Part shown: piece by piece, positions 49,715 to 62,200 of the stretch
Layout: every line of letters starts with the position of its first letter
Numbering within the stretch: the stretch's first letter is position 1
NCBI GenBank assembly: GCA_036583965.1
Contig: JAZBQD010000027.1
Span: 28,651,001 to 28,715,000, forward strand
DNA length: 64,000 nucleotides
Direction of reading: 5' to 3'
Source: Prunella strophiata
Lineage: Eukaryota; Chordata; Aves; Passeriformes; Prunellidae
The notes under the pieces: generated by a model
The model's input: the letters and a program-made list of their open reading frames with translations, nothing else
Databases searched by the model: none
What the model was told of the DNA's origin: nothing
Program-made: the position numbers and the translations under genes

Positions 49715-50571
49715 GCTCCTGACAGTCATCACACTTGCTTTAAAATGAAGATACTGAAGTGGACTTTGGGTGTCCTGCTGTTCCTGCTGCTGTCTATTGG
49801 GCGCTGTACAGAACAATCCACGCCGAGTAAGACGCCCCAGCAGAGGCAGCCTCGTTCAGCAGAAGGGGGAGAGGAAGGGAAGAAATGTGGTTACACCTTC
49901 CTAGTCCCAGAACAAAAAATCACAGGGCCAATCTGTGTGAACACAAATGACCCAGGGCACTGGGAACAGGAAAGATGAAGTCACCAGGATGGACATCGAG
50001 AACCTGAAGGATGTGCTGTCCAAGCAGAAGCGGGAGATCGACATTTTGCAGTTGGTGGTGGACGTGGACGGAAACATCGTGAATGAAGTCAAATTACTGA
50101 GGAAAGAGAGTCGGAACATGAACTCTCGTGTGACCCAACTGTACATGCAGCTCCTGCACGAGATAATTCGCAAGCGCGACAACTCGCTCGAGCTTTCCCA
50201 GCTGGAAAACAAAGTCCTTAATGTTACAACAGAAATGCTGAAGATGGCAACAAAATACAAGGAGCTTGAAGTAAAATACGCAGCGCTAACCGACCTGGTA
50301 AACAACCAGTCTGTGACTATCTCGCTGCTGGAGGAGCAGTGCCTGAGGATCTTCTCGCGCCAGGACCCCCATGCGTCCCCACCCCTGGTGCAGGTGGTGC
50401 CCCAGCACATCCCCAACAGCCAGCCCTACACTCCTGTCCTGCTGGGAGGCAACGAGATCCAGCGAGACCCGGGCTACCCCCGGGACAGAGACGTCCGGCC
50501 ACCACCCGACCCCGCCACTTCTCCCACAAAGAGTCCTTTCAGAGTGCCACCTCTGGTTCTGATTAACGAGG
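49715..50571 (+). CDS. ANGPTL1: ANGPTL1 first coding exon: signal peptide, coiled coil, linker; frame break
   Basis: The acceptor TCTGTTCAATAG precedes 49715 and the ATG is at 49745. The first frame gives [20 protein letters not shown], a hydrophobic signal peptide, then [20 protein letters not shown], and stops at TGA 49976. The family sequence resumes one base later in the next frame with [19 protein letters not shown], then the coiled coil ([20 protein letters not shown]), two N-glycosylation sequons (NVT and NQS), the [10 protein letters not shown] linker and LVLINEG. The donor is GTGAGT at 50572. The coding part is 827 bp, but phase demands one base fewer; removing one base from a G run such as 49955-49957 would restore the frame. 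The second half is much richer in G+C than the surrounding introns. Confidence 0.93.
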
Positions 50572-53500
50572 GTGAGTTATCTGTCACTATTTATCTGACC
50601 TGAGATCTCTCCACTTCTGAGGGAAACTGTCCCAACTGCTGAATCTTTGCTTCTTTTTTGCCAGGGTTGGGATTAAAAGTGCAAGACGGTATTTCTTGTT
50701 TGGATTCAGATGTTTATTAGTTCTTATCTATGTTAATTTATTAAGTGTGAGTTCTACAGCACGTAACTCTAACAAATGAAAAATGGAGCCCTATCTCTCT
50801 CTCTACAAGGCCTTTTAAGGATAAACTGTCCAATTAAGAAATGACACCTAAATTATTTTTTACTTTTGACCCAATAACCAACCACCCATGCCCACAATGT
50901 GGATTTTTTTATCCAATTACACAAAACCACCCAAACTCATGAAGAAGGTGGTAAAGAAGAAGGACCAGCCTCTGCCCTAAAAGCTCCATCTTGCTTTATA
51001 TGTATTACTATATTCTAAAACCTTAAACTCTAAGTTCTCCACTGTGTGATATTACTTCTATTCAAACTACACACCCATGATCCCAGTTCTATAATTCAAT
51101 TTTGGAAGCCTTCTCCACGGCCTCAGGTCAGTGCAGTGTTCTCTTGGGGGTCAGTGCCTGTCAGCACAGAAAGTCTAAAACTCTCACTAACCAGGGTTCC
51201 AATACCTGACCATAGGAACAGAAGGAAGAATTTAAAGGACTGGTATAGCTCGCTCTTGCTCCTGATTTTCTTTCCCTGTTCTACCTCCCAGGGAAAGCTT
51301 TAGTTTGCCAAGTGGCCTAAACCTCCCTAAGATGAATTTGTTGAAATAGCCGACACTCAGAAATTCAATCTGAACAATACCTATCTTCAAGTCACAAAGT
51401 GTTGGGGTTTCTCTCTGCAGCTGGATTTGAGTTATGAAAATATGAAAATTCAGTATTAGCATAAACTTTTTAATATTTACCCATTTCCTTGATGATGCCT
51501 GCTAGCTCCATGTTACAGTAGCTGGCAAGAGTGAATAAGAGGAACTAATTAATCATAAATTAAATAATTTCAAATTTTTGTCCTTTATACTTAACACTTG
51601 TCAGAAGAAAATTCTACTAGAAGAATTTTCATCCTTCTATTCTGATCAGCTTTAAAATGAATATCTAAATCCACCAACAGTCATGCAATGAGTCTCTAAG
51701 TGTTAAGTTGAAATATTCAAGCATGGTAAGTTTGAAAGGATAATTGAATCAAGGCTGGATCCAGTTAGAGGAACTCAGCTTTGAAAATTTAAAATCAGTA
51801 ACTATGTTCACAGTAACCTGTTGTCAGTAGGGGATGGCAAGTTAAACTAAAATCATAATATTATGAAAATACATCCAGGAGACTGTATCCCATCTTCATG
51901 TGTTACACTCTTTAGGTCATTAGACAAATTCAATCTCTCACTAAGAATCAAAATTAGTGACAAGACAATTAACTGCCTCTGAGCTGCCCTGAACTCTATC
52001 ATGTTTCTCACTTTATTGAAATTTTGACAGAACTGCTACTTTAAAAAAAAAATCAAGGATTAAAAAAAGCAGATTTTTCTCAGACTATCCCTTTGAATGC
52101 TTGCTTTTGGCTTCTGCTAGCACAGCAAGAGGGTTTTTGGTGGGGGGGGTTTGGGTTTAGGTGGCTGTTTTGTTTTTGTTTCTTTCAAACTTTTCAAACT
52201 TTTCAAACTTTCTTTTCAAACTTTAGTTACAGCTGAAAGTTGAACTTGGTTCCTAAGATGAAGCCAAACATTCATTTGTGACTGTTCTGTAGCATTACAC
52301 CCATCCAGCTGCTGATGTAAAGAACAACTATTTTTATTCAAGGTCTGCAGAAAATTCAGGCATGAGCCCAAGCAAAATGCCAGATGTCATGAGAATTTCA
52401 GTGGCACATCATGACAGAGAGGAAACAGTTCATGTCAAAGCACTGCGTTGATGTCTGGTCAGACAGCACAAGTATAATTCTAAAAAAAGCCACGACTTCC
52501 TGCTTCCCAGCAAACCCTCCCTTCCAGGTTCTGCTCTAAACACATCTTTTTCTCAATAAATGCCTGCTGCATGTACAAAATGAGGCAACAGCTCTAAGTA
52601 TTATCCTCTGAATTATCTACCCTGGTGCTCACTGACACCTCCACCCCTAGAAGTTGAGTCTGAATCCATTTTTGGAAGAGAACAAAAAGGAATTTTAGGA
52701 AGCTTATTGTAACATTATTCACCTTCCCTTAATACTAGATTCTTGAGTTGGAAGTTTAAGTGTTTCTTGCAGTGCTTGGGAAAGGGAGGGCTGAGAATTG
52801 CTACAGCTGGTAGGGCATCAGTCATCACAACCAAAACTGGGACATTCCAACAATGCCCAGTTACTATCCCTGGTTTTTAAAATTAAGGTAAACAGATTTT
52901 ATGGTGCACAGACTCAAAACTATGTCATAGAAGAAACATCTTCACAGTCAAAAAGATAGAGATTTCTTAGAATGTATAAAGATGTCAAAAAAGACCAATG
53001 AACCAGACAGTCCCAATTAGAAAAAGGCCTGTTAAAGACTGATGTCAGAATAAATATCTGGACCTCCTCACAAATATTTGCATGCAGCAGATGGCTCAGA
53101 AAGGTCAATGTGCACCTGAATAATGTGAGTGGAGAGGAAAATGCAAAATATATGGGGAACAAAAGGATGAAGTTCTGTTTTCTGAGTATGGTGGTCATTT
53201 TGTACAAAAATTGCTCTAAAAATGGAGGAAGGTTAATGTTAATGTACCTGTGAACTGTAGTTGTCACAATTACCTTAACATTTGGAATAATAATCACTGA
53301 TCCCCAGAATTACTGACACTATTTTTGCAAAAAGTAGTTTCAAGTTAGTTAAGTACTTGAAAATTAGACACTGCCCCATATAGTAATTTCTATTACCTCT
53401 TGGCTAACAATATAACTTATTTTTTTAATATATGTCCAATTTTATTTTTTGTGTTTTATACTAATGCCATCAAAAATCCCCTCTATGAAGCTTACACAAG

Positions 53501-56500
53501 CACAGCTTCTGTATCTCAAAATGGGATTCAGCCATCAAGTTATCAAGCTTTCAACTTGAAATATTTAATCTCTTTCCTTCTCTACTTCATTTAATTTAGC
53601 ACAGAATAGGGTCTGCACTAAATCATACATCTAAGGCCACAATTTTGGAAGTGAAATATTTAACATATCTTCTCAGAATATTTCTGACTTATCACTGTCT
53701 CAGTGACTTATGTACACAGACTGTTACAAAAGACTAGATGTGCACGAGATACTTAGTCCTTACATAAACTATAAAACTTGTAAGATTTTAAACAGAAAAT
53801 CAGGCTTTTTTTCATCAATCAGACCTCCACCCACACCACACAGTGGAGAATCTCTCACTTTTTTCTCAAACCTCAGTATTTCCACTGAACAAGATCAGTT
53901 CTTATAACGGGAACATGAAATAATTATACCTAACAAAGAATTTACTTCAGTAAAAAGATTCAAGGCTATACACCAAAAATTATGGGATATGTTGGATTTC
54001 CTTACATTCAGAGCAGAAGTCTCTTACCTCTACCACAACATTGATTTATGTTAATACATGTAGACAAAGCTGATCATCACAGCAGATGAGTTGCATCCTG
54101 TGAACTTAAAGCCACCTGAACTCCAGAAGTGATCCAAATACTACATAAATGGACTGGTACAATTCTGTCTGCCTTAAAAACTATTTAAAATGACCTCAAA
54201 CATCTGCTAGGGTTTCTCATGGAAAAATGAGTGCTCAACTCCCCCTCCAACAATAATCACGTGAGATAGTACCCAGATAACAGCAGATCTAATTAAACCA
54301 TTCTTAGTGTTCAATTAACACTACAAAATATAAGGTTTATTTGTTTATACTTTTCCTAAAGCAATAATTGTTTTACAAAAATATTTCTGGAACAACATCC
54401 CTGTTCAGTTTTAGAGCACCCAAATTTACTTCAGACAGATCAAGGAATTGGAATGAGACCCAGCTTAGTACAGGAAATTATCTATCCCCTGGACAAACTC
54501 TGGGAATTTTAATTTGTCAACAAGAGGGTAAAAAAGCACTTGTATACCAAACCTACAGGATTTCTTTCTTGAGGTGCCACTGCCTGCACTGGAAGAATGA
54601 CAAAGGCATCCCAATCCTGACAGTGCAGTAATACTTACAGCAATGGCTCAGTGTCTGTGACAGTCCTGTCACAGCCACAAGCTCTGAGTACTCCTCATTA
54701 GACACACGAGCTTCATGCACTCTCACTATGCTATATTGAATTCTTGCTAATTACATACTTGTCCAACTGGCAACTACTACCTGAAAATCTAGGAAAAATG
54801 TGATTTTCAGCTTGCTTTTGTCACACAAGCTTAATCTGCAGTGAAGTCCCTTTCCCTCAGCCTCTACTTTTGATTAAAGAATAACCTCAACAAAAGTCTT
54901 CTACGCTGCTTTGCACATGAGCTGTTTCTGTGACTGATGGGTTCTCTCTGAATTTCCAAGGAGATTTGAGAAAATAAACCCTCTGGAAGGAGAGGAAAGC
55001 TGTAGCTTAATTTATTTTCAGATATGCTGAGTTTTCAAATACATTTAGGGCATCGACCACTAACTAGTCATCAGAACACACTTTGCTTTTCATTAGTAAA
55101 TTACCAGTTTCTCTAAACCAACTGAAGTAATGACACACAAACAATTTTTTTCTAAAAAGCAGAAAATAAAAACATTACCAAAAAATTGAAAGGCGAAATA
55201 GGCAAGGTTTTCAGAGACACATAAGCTGAATCCTTCTCAGAGAATTACCAGATGGTCTTCTCTAAGTATTATTTGTAAAGCCACCATTCACATGCACTAA
55301 AACAGAGCTTTCAAGCAGCACTCACAACAGCAACAGGAATTTTGTGCAATCACAGCCCTGAGAACAAATATGTGAGTCCTTTTAGCTGCTCAAAAATCCT
55401 TCTCCATTGCTTGATTATTTCCTTCATCAGTATCTATCTACACACATCACACCAGGATGACACAGGAAATTTAAAGAGTCCTTATCCACAGTTAACAGTC
55501 TAATCCTCAAACTGGCTCAGTACATAACAGCAGAAAATAATGCAGCATAAGAATTCCCTCTGACTAAATTCCATGTCTGTAGATTTTTGCAGTAGATAAT
55601 TCTTACAACATACTCTCAAATTACTTACATATTCAGAAATAGGTAGGGTTGGTTTGGTATCCTGTGTTTGTTTTGGTTTTTACTTCCACCAGTTTGAGAC
55701 TGGTGTGCCAGAAAATGAAGGAAACTGATGTCTAACTTTTGCAAAAAAGAATAAAATAATTAATGAAAGAAAAAAAAAAAAATCATCATGTTCTTCAGTA
55801 TCAAGAGCCAGAGTATAAATCTTTGCCACAGCAGACAAAAAAATCAGGTGCTGGTAACCAAAGTCCATTATTTATTTAGCAAAATGAAATCTTTGTTCCA
55901 AAATACGTGGAGAGAGGATATTGACATGTTTATTTACATATACAACTAATCTCAGACAGTAACTTTTGCACTGTTTTCCATGGTAGGTTTATACCTTAAT
56001 TGAATTCCTGACTTTCCATTACAAAATATTCCTGGACAATGGGCACTGAAACCAATCAACGAATCTTGAAAGCTTACAATATTTCTTTTCCAAAAGGTCC
56101 ATTCAAAGACTGCCAACAAGCCAGGGAAGCTGGGCATGCCAACAGTGGGATTTACATGATCAAGCCCAAAAACAGCAACGAGCCAATGCAGCTGTGGTGT
56201 GAGAACAGCCTGGACCCTGGAGGATGGGCAGTTATCCAGAAGAGGACAGATGGATCTGTCAACTTTTTCAGGAACTGGGATAGTTACAAGGTAAATTCTA
56301 GAATGCAGAAAATCAGTGGGCAAAGAAAGGTAATTGAAAAGAGTGATCATCCCTTAGAGGCCAACACATTGCAGTGAGAATGTCCCATTTCCCTTGGTGC
56401 ACAGTTAACTTTGTATGAACCAACCTGTCTGAGACAGCCTGGGTTTGTAATGCACAACACAACTGGGAGACATGTTATTCTAGACAGTGGCTGGGAAGTC

Positions 56501-59176
56501 ATTTATTACAAAGTTCTAACTGAACACATGATTTTTATTAACACACTGAGAACTACAGTGAGTACTTGTAAAGCTTCATTTGTCTCCCTTATGAATAAGC
56601 AAACTCAGCCAGTGAAATTATTCATTTAAACACACTAAGAGATTTGCTGGATCAAGGGCTCAACTTAAAAATAGTTCTCATAATCAATTAAAGGAAGTGA
56701 TTTCCACCTATTAATTTAGGTTAGAAAACTAAAGATGTCAGGCTGGTGAAAGGAAACACATTGTTTTGTGTTGCTGTGATATAATGCACTAGCAGACAGA
56801 ATCTCTAGGATGACAAGAGGATGCTGCTTTGGAAGAATAACATGCTAAACAGGAAATCTGAAAATCATTTGGTTGGGGTAATAATAATGCTAGTAATAGT
56901 ATTATTAATAATAATAATAATTGCATATAGGACACAAATTAACATGATGATTTTTGCTTCTTGCATTCTTGGAATTTTGTGATTCAAATATTAATCCCTA
57001 AATCAATAATAACTAAAACAATTATTCAATAAAAAATCAAACAAACAAATAATTATGCAAAGCCTTTACTTACTGTTTTAAGGCAGTTAAGGCAGTTATA
57101 AAGCAATCATAAACATTCTGAACCTAATGCAATATGAAACATTAACAACACTGGTTTACTTAGGGAAAGCAGACAGCAGATAGGAAATATCACTTCACAG
57201 CTACTGTGCTGGTAGTCTGTGATTTGAAAGAAAAGATGTCTTTATATTTAATTTCTAATAAATCCTGTAACAACACAGAGGAATAGTGTGATTAAATTCA
57301 CAGAAAAAACACCACCAGTTGCAGAAGCAACAAGAAGTTATTTGCCTTGAATGCTGAGATTGTTGGATCCATAAATACCTTTTTCAACCTGGAATTACAA
57401 TCTAAAATTCCACTATTCACCCATTACTACAAATCCCCTTAGCTTTGTCAAGAAATATTGTTTCAGTTTCCCTATTCTCCCTCTCTTTACCTTAAAAAGA
57501 GGAGGGCAGCAAGAACAGGGGATATTTTGCCACCATTAATGGTGCTGGCAGCATCTCATGCAGCTTAGCAGTCCAGTGCAGCAAAATAAAGCACTTAAAT
57601 GCATGGGTTGAAGTCATTCAGAAGTTTAAAGGCTTTCTTTCAGTACCCAAGTTCCACTGGTTTATCACATTCCTGCTGAGGAGTGCTTTAACAAACACAG
57701 AGAACTAAGCTAACAGCACCTTCCGATCTTCTTTGCACAGAAAGGATTTGGGAACATTGATGGAGAGTACTGGCTGGGACTGGAAAACATCTACATGCTC
57801 ACCAACCAGGATAATTACAGACTCTTGATTGAGCTGGAGGACTGGAGCAACAAGAAGGTGTATGCAGAGTACAGCAGCTTCCGCCTGGAGCCCGAGAGCG
57901 AGTTCTACCGGCTGCGCCTGGGCACGTACCAGGGCAACGCCGGGGACTCCATGATATGGCACAATGGAAAGCAATTCACAACACTGGACAGGGACAGGGA
58001 CATGTATTCAGGTAAGCAAAGTGGTGGGGCTGTGAAAAGTGAGTTAAGTGTCTTCCACCAGTGACACCACCTCAAAAAATATAGCATAGGGCAAAAAAAG
58101 TGTGTCAATTCTGACAAAATAACCTTATTGGAAGGTGCTTCGAGACAATGATGATAAAAACCACATTGGCAGGGCCCCCTTTGAGCCTCTACACCTGTCA
58201 GAAATTAAAAATCTATGACCCCCACTGACAACACTCTGCAGCAATTTTCTGTTTAGCTCATCACTTGCATGTGCCTGCAATCAGAGTACCTGTCCAGGTG
58301 ATCTGAGTAGTGCTGCTGCCACAGAATCACCAGGAACTAAAGCCTCTGAAGAGCATGAAAGGAAGTGCAAGTGTGCAGAGGTTTAGTTGTGTACCAGTAC
58401 TTAAGAAAGGGGCCCATCGTTTGTTTTTTGTACTCCTTAAAGCTCCCTTTTTCTCATTTCTGCCAGTTTTTCCCTTGCAGTAACAGGAAGCTTGGAGAGA
58501 GCAATACTCAACTGCCTTTCCTCAGCTGTCAATAACCATAAAGCTGGACAAATCCTGCAGACTCTTAGACAAGCCTGTAACAGTAAAAACACAAGTTACA
58601 AGCAACTCTTTGTGGAACCATGGCCCCGCGTGCTGCTCGGGGCTGTATCAACTCACATTGCTTCCGCTGGAGTATTTCTAAACAGCACATAACCCAAGTT
58701 CCTTGGCTGTTAGCTCATGGACAAGCAGTGCTGGCAGGCTGAGAAGAGTTCTCTCCTTCATTTTCAGCTGTCACATTAAAGACCATGTCAATAACCCCAC
58801 CCCCCTCCAGCAATGGCTGCTGTTACACCAGAATTCATAATTTAGCAAGAACAGCAAGATGCGACCACAACAGGCTATGAAGTACTTCCAAGCTGCCTCT
58901 GTGAATAAGCCACAATATGAAAACATTTAGTAAACCTCCATTTGTACTGCTTAAAGCTGAAGCTCACCCATGTCCCTCTCTTCCACAGGAAACTGTGCTC
59001 ACTTCCACAAGGGTGGCTGGTGGTACAACGCCTGTGCCCACTCCAACCTCAACGGGGTCTGGTACCGAGGGGGCCACTACAGGAGCAAGTACCAGGATGG
59101 AATATTTTGGGCTGAGTACCGGGGAGGTTCCTACTCCTTGAAAGCAGTTCAGATGATGATCAGACCTATAGACTGA
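49745..59176 (+). CDS. ANGPTL1: ANGPTL1, angiopoietin-like 1, four coding exons
   Basis: Secreted glycoprotein of the angiopoietin-like family that acts on endothelial and other cells outside the cell. Order of parts: signal peptide (about residues 1-21), short basic region, [10 protein letters not shown] segment, coiled-coil region that makes oligomers, proline-rich linker, and a C-terminal fibrinogen-related domain of about 216 residues. Exons are 49745-50571 (coding part), 56097-56290, 57741-58011 and 58989-59176, all with AG/GT borders. The joined length is 492 residues if one extra base in exon 1 is discounted, against 491 for the human protein as remembered. As written, the first exon has a +1 frame break between 49945 and 49975, ending translation at TGA 49976-49978. 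The other three exons join intact. The family assignment is certain; whether the break is real is not. Confidence 0.95.
50672..51300. mobile_element. Possible solo LTR-like interspersed repeat
   Basis: This segment resembles, from memory only, retroviral LTR repeats that are common in songbird genomes: runs such as GGCCTTTTAAGGATAAACTG, GCCCACAATGTGGATTTTTT and GAGCTCCATCTTGCTT-like text. No clean TG...CA ends or target-site duplication could be fixed, and no retroviral genes are present. Boundaries are approximate, and it may be unique intron. Confidence 0.3.
52131..52155 (+). other. G-rich run with quadruplex potential
   Basis: GGG, then a run of eight G, then GGG, within 25 bases on the ANGPTL1 sense strand. 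A four-run quadruplex is possible if the long run is split. Confidence 0.6.
52182..52224. repeat. Tandem TTTCAAACTT repeat
   Basis: Four copies of a TTTCAAACTT-like decamer, one spaced by TTC. Confidence 0.85.
56097..56290 (+). CDS. ANGPTL1: ANGPTL1 exon 2, start of fibrinogen-related domain
   Basis: A 194-bp exon reading [20 protein letters not shown], then [20 protein letters not shown] and FFRNWDSYK. The first two conserved cysteines of the fibrinogen-related domain (DCQQ, LWCEN) are present. The acceptor is CTTTTCCAAAAG and the donor is GTAAAT. The first glycine codon is split with exon 1. Confidence 0.97.
56291..57740 (+). other. ANGPTL1 1.45-kb intron
   Basis: AT-rich intron with an ATA trinucleotide microsatellite at 56880-56922. 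Nothing else was recognised. Confidence 0.85.
56880..56922. repeat. (ATA)n microsatellite
   Basis: An interrupted ATA/AAT trinucleotide run of about 43 bp. Confidence 0.9.
57741..58011 (+). CDS. ANGPTL1: ANGPTL1 exon 3, fibrinogen-related domain core
   Basis: A 271-bp exon reading [20 protein letters not shown], then [40 protein letters not shown] and [12 protein letters not shown]. The LDRDRDMY stretch corresponds to the calcium-binding loop of fibrinogen-related domains. The acceptor is TTCTTTGCACAG and the donor is GTAAGC. It ends on the first base of a glycine codon. Confidence 0.97.
58012..58988 (+). other. ANGPTL1 last intron
   Basis: A 977-bp intron. I see no other feature. The open frame at 58492-58692 matches no family I recognise. 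Confidence 0.85.
58989..59176 (+). CDS. ANGPTL1: ANGPTL1 exon 4, end of fibrinogen-related domain and stop
   Basis: A 188-bp coding stretch reading [20 protein letters not shown], then [20 protein letters not shown] and [10 protein letters not shown], ending in TGA at 59174-59176. It supplies the last two conserved cysteines and the GGWWYNAC pocket signature. The acceptor is CTCTTCCACAG. Confidence 0.97.
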
Positions 59177-59260
59177 GGAGGAAAATCCCACAGTGCTCCT
59201 GTATAAAATTCTCAGCATTTGAGCTCCAGAAAAAATAAAATATTACTTTTTAATCATTAT
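59177..59260 (+). other. ANGPTL1 3' UTR, short form
   Basis: The sequence between the stop and the first strong poly(A) signal. The end given is approximate, about 20 bases beyond the signal. Longer forms using later sites are possible. Confidence 0.5.
59234..59239 (+). terminator. ANGPTL1 polyadenylation signal AATAAA
   Basis: A canonical AATAAA 57 bases after the TGA, followed by a T-rich stretch that could serve as the downstream element. Confidence 0.65.
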
Positions 59261-62200
59261 TTTGCACAATCCGCCCCTGCAAAAAGCAGGTCTACAGTCT
59301 TCCTGTCTTCTTTCCCCTGTCATGTTCCCTCTCCTTTATTAGGACCCTTCTCTACTGTGACAGACAGTGTTTTTTTTAAACACACATTCACAAAAGCAGA
59401 TGTTTGTGCTTGCAAAGCATATTTATCTTTTTTTTCCAAGATCAACATGCTTGATGTAAATGGTCAAAGCTGGTAAAAAATTCCAGATCTTTGACAAGAT
59501 ATAAGCTTTTCCAGTTCAAAAAGCTTATGCTTTTTCAGGTTAGCTCAACCCTTAAATGTAAATATGTGAAATGACATTGTCTTGCTTTAATGTGAAAATT
59601 GATTAGTTATTTAACAATTTATTTAAAAATGTTGGTATTACTTTCAATGAAAAGTATGACTTCACATTACTGTTTGATACTTACTCCAAGAACCTACATA
59701 AAAAATTGGAGACATTTTAGCTTTGCCAGCAGAGAAGGATTTTTGCAACAAATAATTATTTCAAAATGAAGAGGCAAATTTAACACAATATACAACATTT
59801 CCTAGGGAATTCTCTACACTGCTAAGATCTGCAAGTCCTACCTGCCGTAAAAATTTAGGCAAAATGTACCTTGTGTAAGAAAATTAATTGTATGAAATTA
59901 CTTGATAAACTTCAGACAATCAAATTACTTGGTACTTTTTTTTCCTTTCAACCTCCATATTCAAGCTTTCTAATTGAACTTTGAATTTAAATGGCAAAAA
60001 CTGAAAGTCCTGGTATTAAAATCATGACTTGACACTTCCCTGCTCCAATTAGGAGTGATGAGGGCTGACCAAGCATTCACACATAGTCATTGAGATATGA
60101 GATATCCATCCCTGAATATTAGAAGTTTTCCTCCAACATAACTTTCTGCTCCACAGTAAAACAAAGGTTAGAAATCAGCTCTGAGTGTGTTCCCCTTACA
60201 TCCCAAACTTGGGCAGCTCTTATGACACACACATTTCCCTTCCCTTACACCTATACAACTTTTGATAATGTTTATACTAAATTTTAGCTTCTAGATATCA
60301 GATTTTCACTGGAATTATTATGTATTTAAGAAATTAAATAGAAAATACTTTCCCAACATATAACAAAAGCTATACCACACACTGATTTAAAACAAGGTAT
60401 TTCCAAAATCAGATACAACTAAACATTTGCTTTAGGTACCAGAATCTCTGAACTAAAGCTTTCTTCCTGTTATATAAAATTATTTAATAACTGCACTTAT
60501 AGCCACACAGGTTGCCTAATTTAATTTTATATTATGTAAAACTGAATATGCTGTTCTGAACTGTAACCGATGTGTTTGTTTAGCAACTCCTATGTGCCTT
60601 CAGGATTTTAAGGAACTTTGTCCCTATTTAAAATAAGAAACCATAATAGCTAAAAGAATAATCTAGTATTATTGTTGTGTCAATATCAATTACTATGCAA
60701 AGCCTCATATGTAATTCAGAGAAGAAAAACCAGCATTTTGCTTTCAAAACATACTCTCTGGAGCAGAGATAAAGCTTCATTGATCATGTATGGCTGCAAG
60801 GCTTGTAGTTACATCTTTGGTCAGAGATCAAAGCCAACCAGTTCCACCAATATTTAATTGGGGTTGGCAGCGGTGGGGAATCAGTCCCACCATATTCCAT
60901 CCCTAATTCCAAGAATTTTAACTGACACAAATGTTTATGATTACAATTCTGAAATTGTTCTTCATATAAGGAATATTTGTTTGTTACAAATATCATACAG
61001 ACCTCATTGATTGAGTGTCCTGCAAAACATTTTTAATTGCAAATGCTTAAAATTCTGACTCTCTGTAGCCTGTCCTTTTTTCTCTATGGTAGCTGGATAG
61101 AAAAGCAGTTCAGGTAAACTTAAAAAAAGGAAAATGCCCTCCAAAAAATTCCTTTAATGATCACTTCTGACAGCTTTTAGTTCATTCAACAGGCAGATTT
61201 CCTCTCCTTGGCAGAGAGCGTATTTTACCCCATGAATCTCTTGCCTGCTACAAAACCAGTGTTTGTTTATTCAGTGCACTCAGTGAAAGGTGTACTTTGC
61301 AGAAACCCCAAAGTAAAATTAGCTTGCACTCAGCCTTTATAATTAAATCTTATAAATTAGACATCTAAAAAGTGAGCCTTCCCCAGTTTAAAGCTGCAGG
61401 ATGACATTAACTAAACATTATCACAAAATCCACTCAGAAACCTCAGACTGTACAAATGCTGTGCTCTGAAAGAAAGAGTTAATTAAGTTGCCAATTTAAG
61501 ATTATGAGGAAGGAAAGCATAGAATGTCTTCTTCAGACTGGTTCATACTCTGTACAATAATTCATTTTCAAGTGCTTGTAACTCTATCAGTTTGTAGCTT
61601 TTGGGCCGAATTTTCTAAGCAGGGTGAATGGCTTTAAAAGTTCAATATTTTCTCTCACACTTTTTCTTTTGAGAGATTTTCAAAAGAGGCTGTAGCATCC
61701 CTCAGGCTTCTTGCCCTGGGCATTCAGAAGCAGTCTGTCTGGGAAGGATAAAGCCTTCACCATTCCCCTACCATCAGTCCAAATTTAACCAGGCAGACCT
61801 CAAGAAAGTTCAACCTGTAGGAAACCCTAAACAGTTTTCACATGTACTTCCAACATCTATTGCAAGCACTATCACTGAAGCAGCTGAATACTTAATAACC
61901 TGTTTTCAGCTTTTCTCTTTCTGGATATCAGTCCTCAAAGACAGCTATAAGAAAAATATCTCACAAGGTAGTACTGCTTAGTTAAATAAAAATCTTACTT
62001 CTCAAGATACGGCTCAGTTGTTTCATTGTGCAATCTCAAATGGACCAGAACTCTGGAATGAGACTCTCTTGGAGAAGAGGGTTTTATTCTAAGGTGAAAT
62101 ACAACATCACATACACAGCTCCCATTTCTGTTCTGGCTGCTTCAGTTGTCTAGGTGATGCAACACTGATGACGTATTCCACACTGTGTATCAAGGGCCTG

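Larger units (their letters stand above)
50572..56096 (+). other. ANGPTL1 5.5-kb intron
   Basis: Contains a possible LTR-like interspersed repeat (about 50672-51300), a G-rich run at 52131-52155 and a TTTCAAACTT tandem repeat at 52182-52224. Otherwise AT-rich unique sequence; no gene was recognised. Confidence 0.8.

Noticed and set aside
49901..50416. 171-codon minus-strand frame over ANGPTL1 exon 1
   Set aside because: Antisense shadow of the conserved ANGPTL1 coding sequence.
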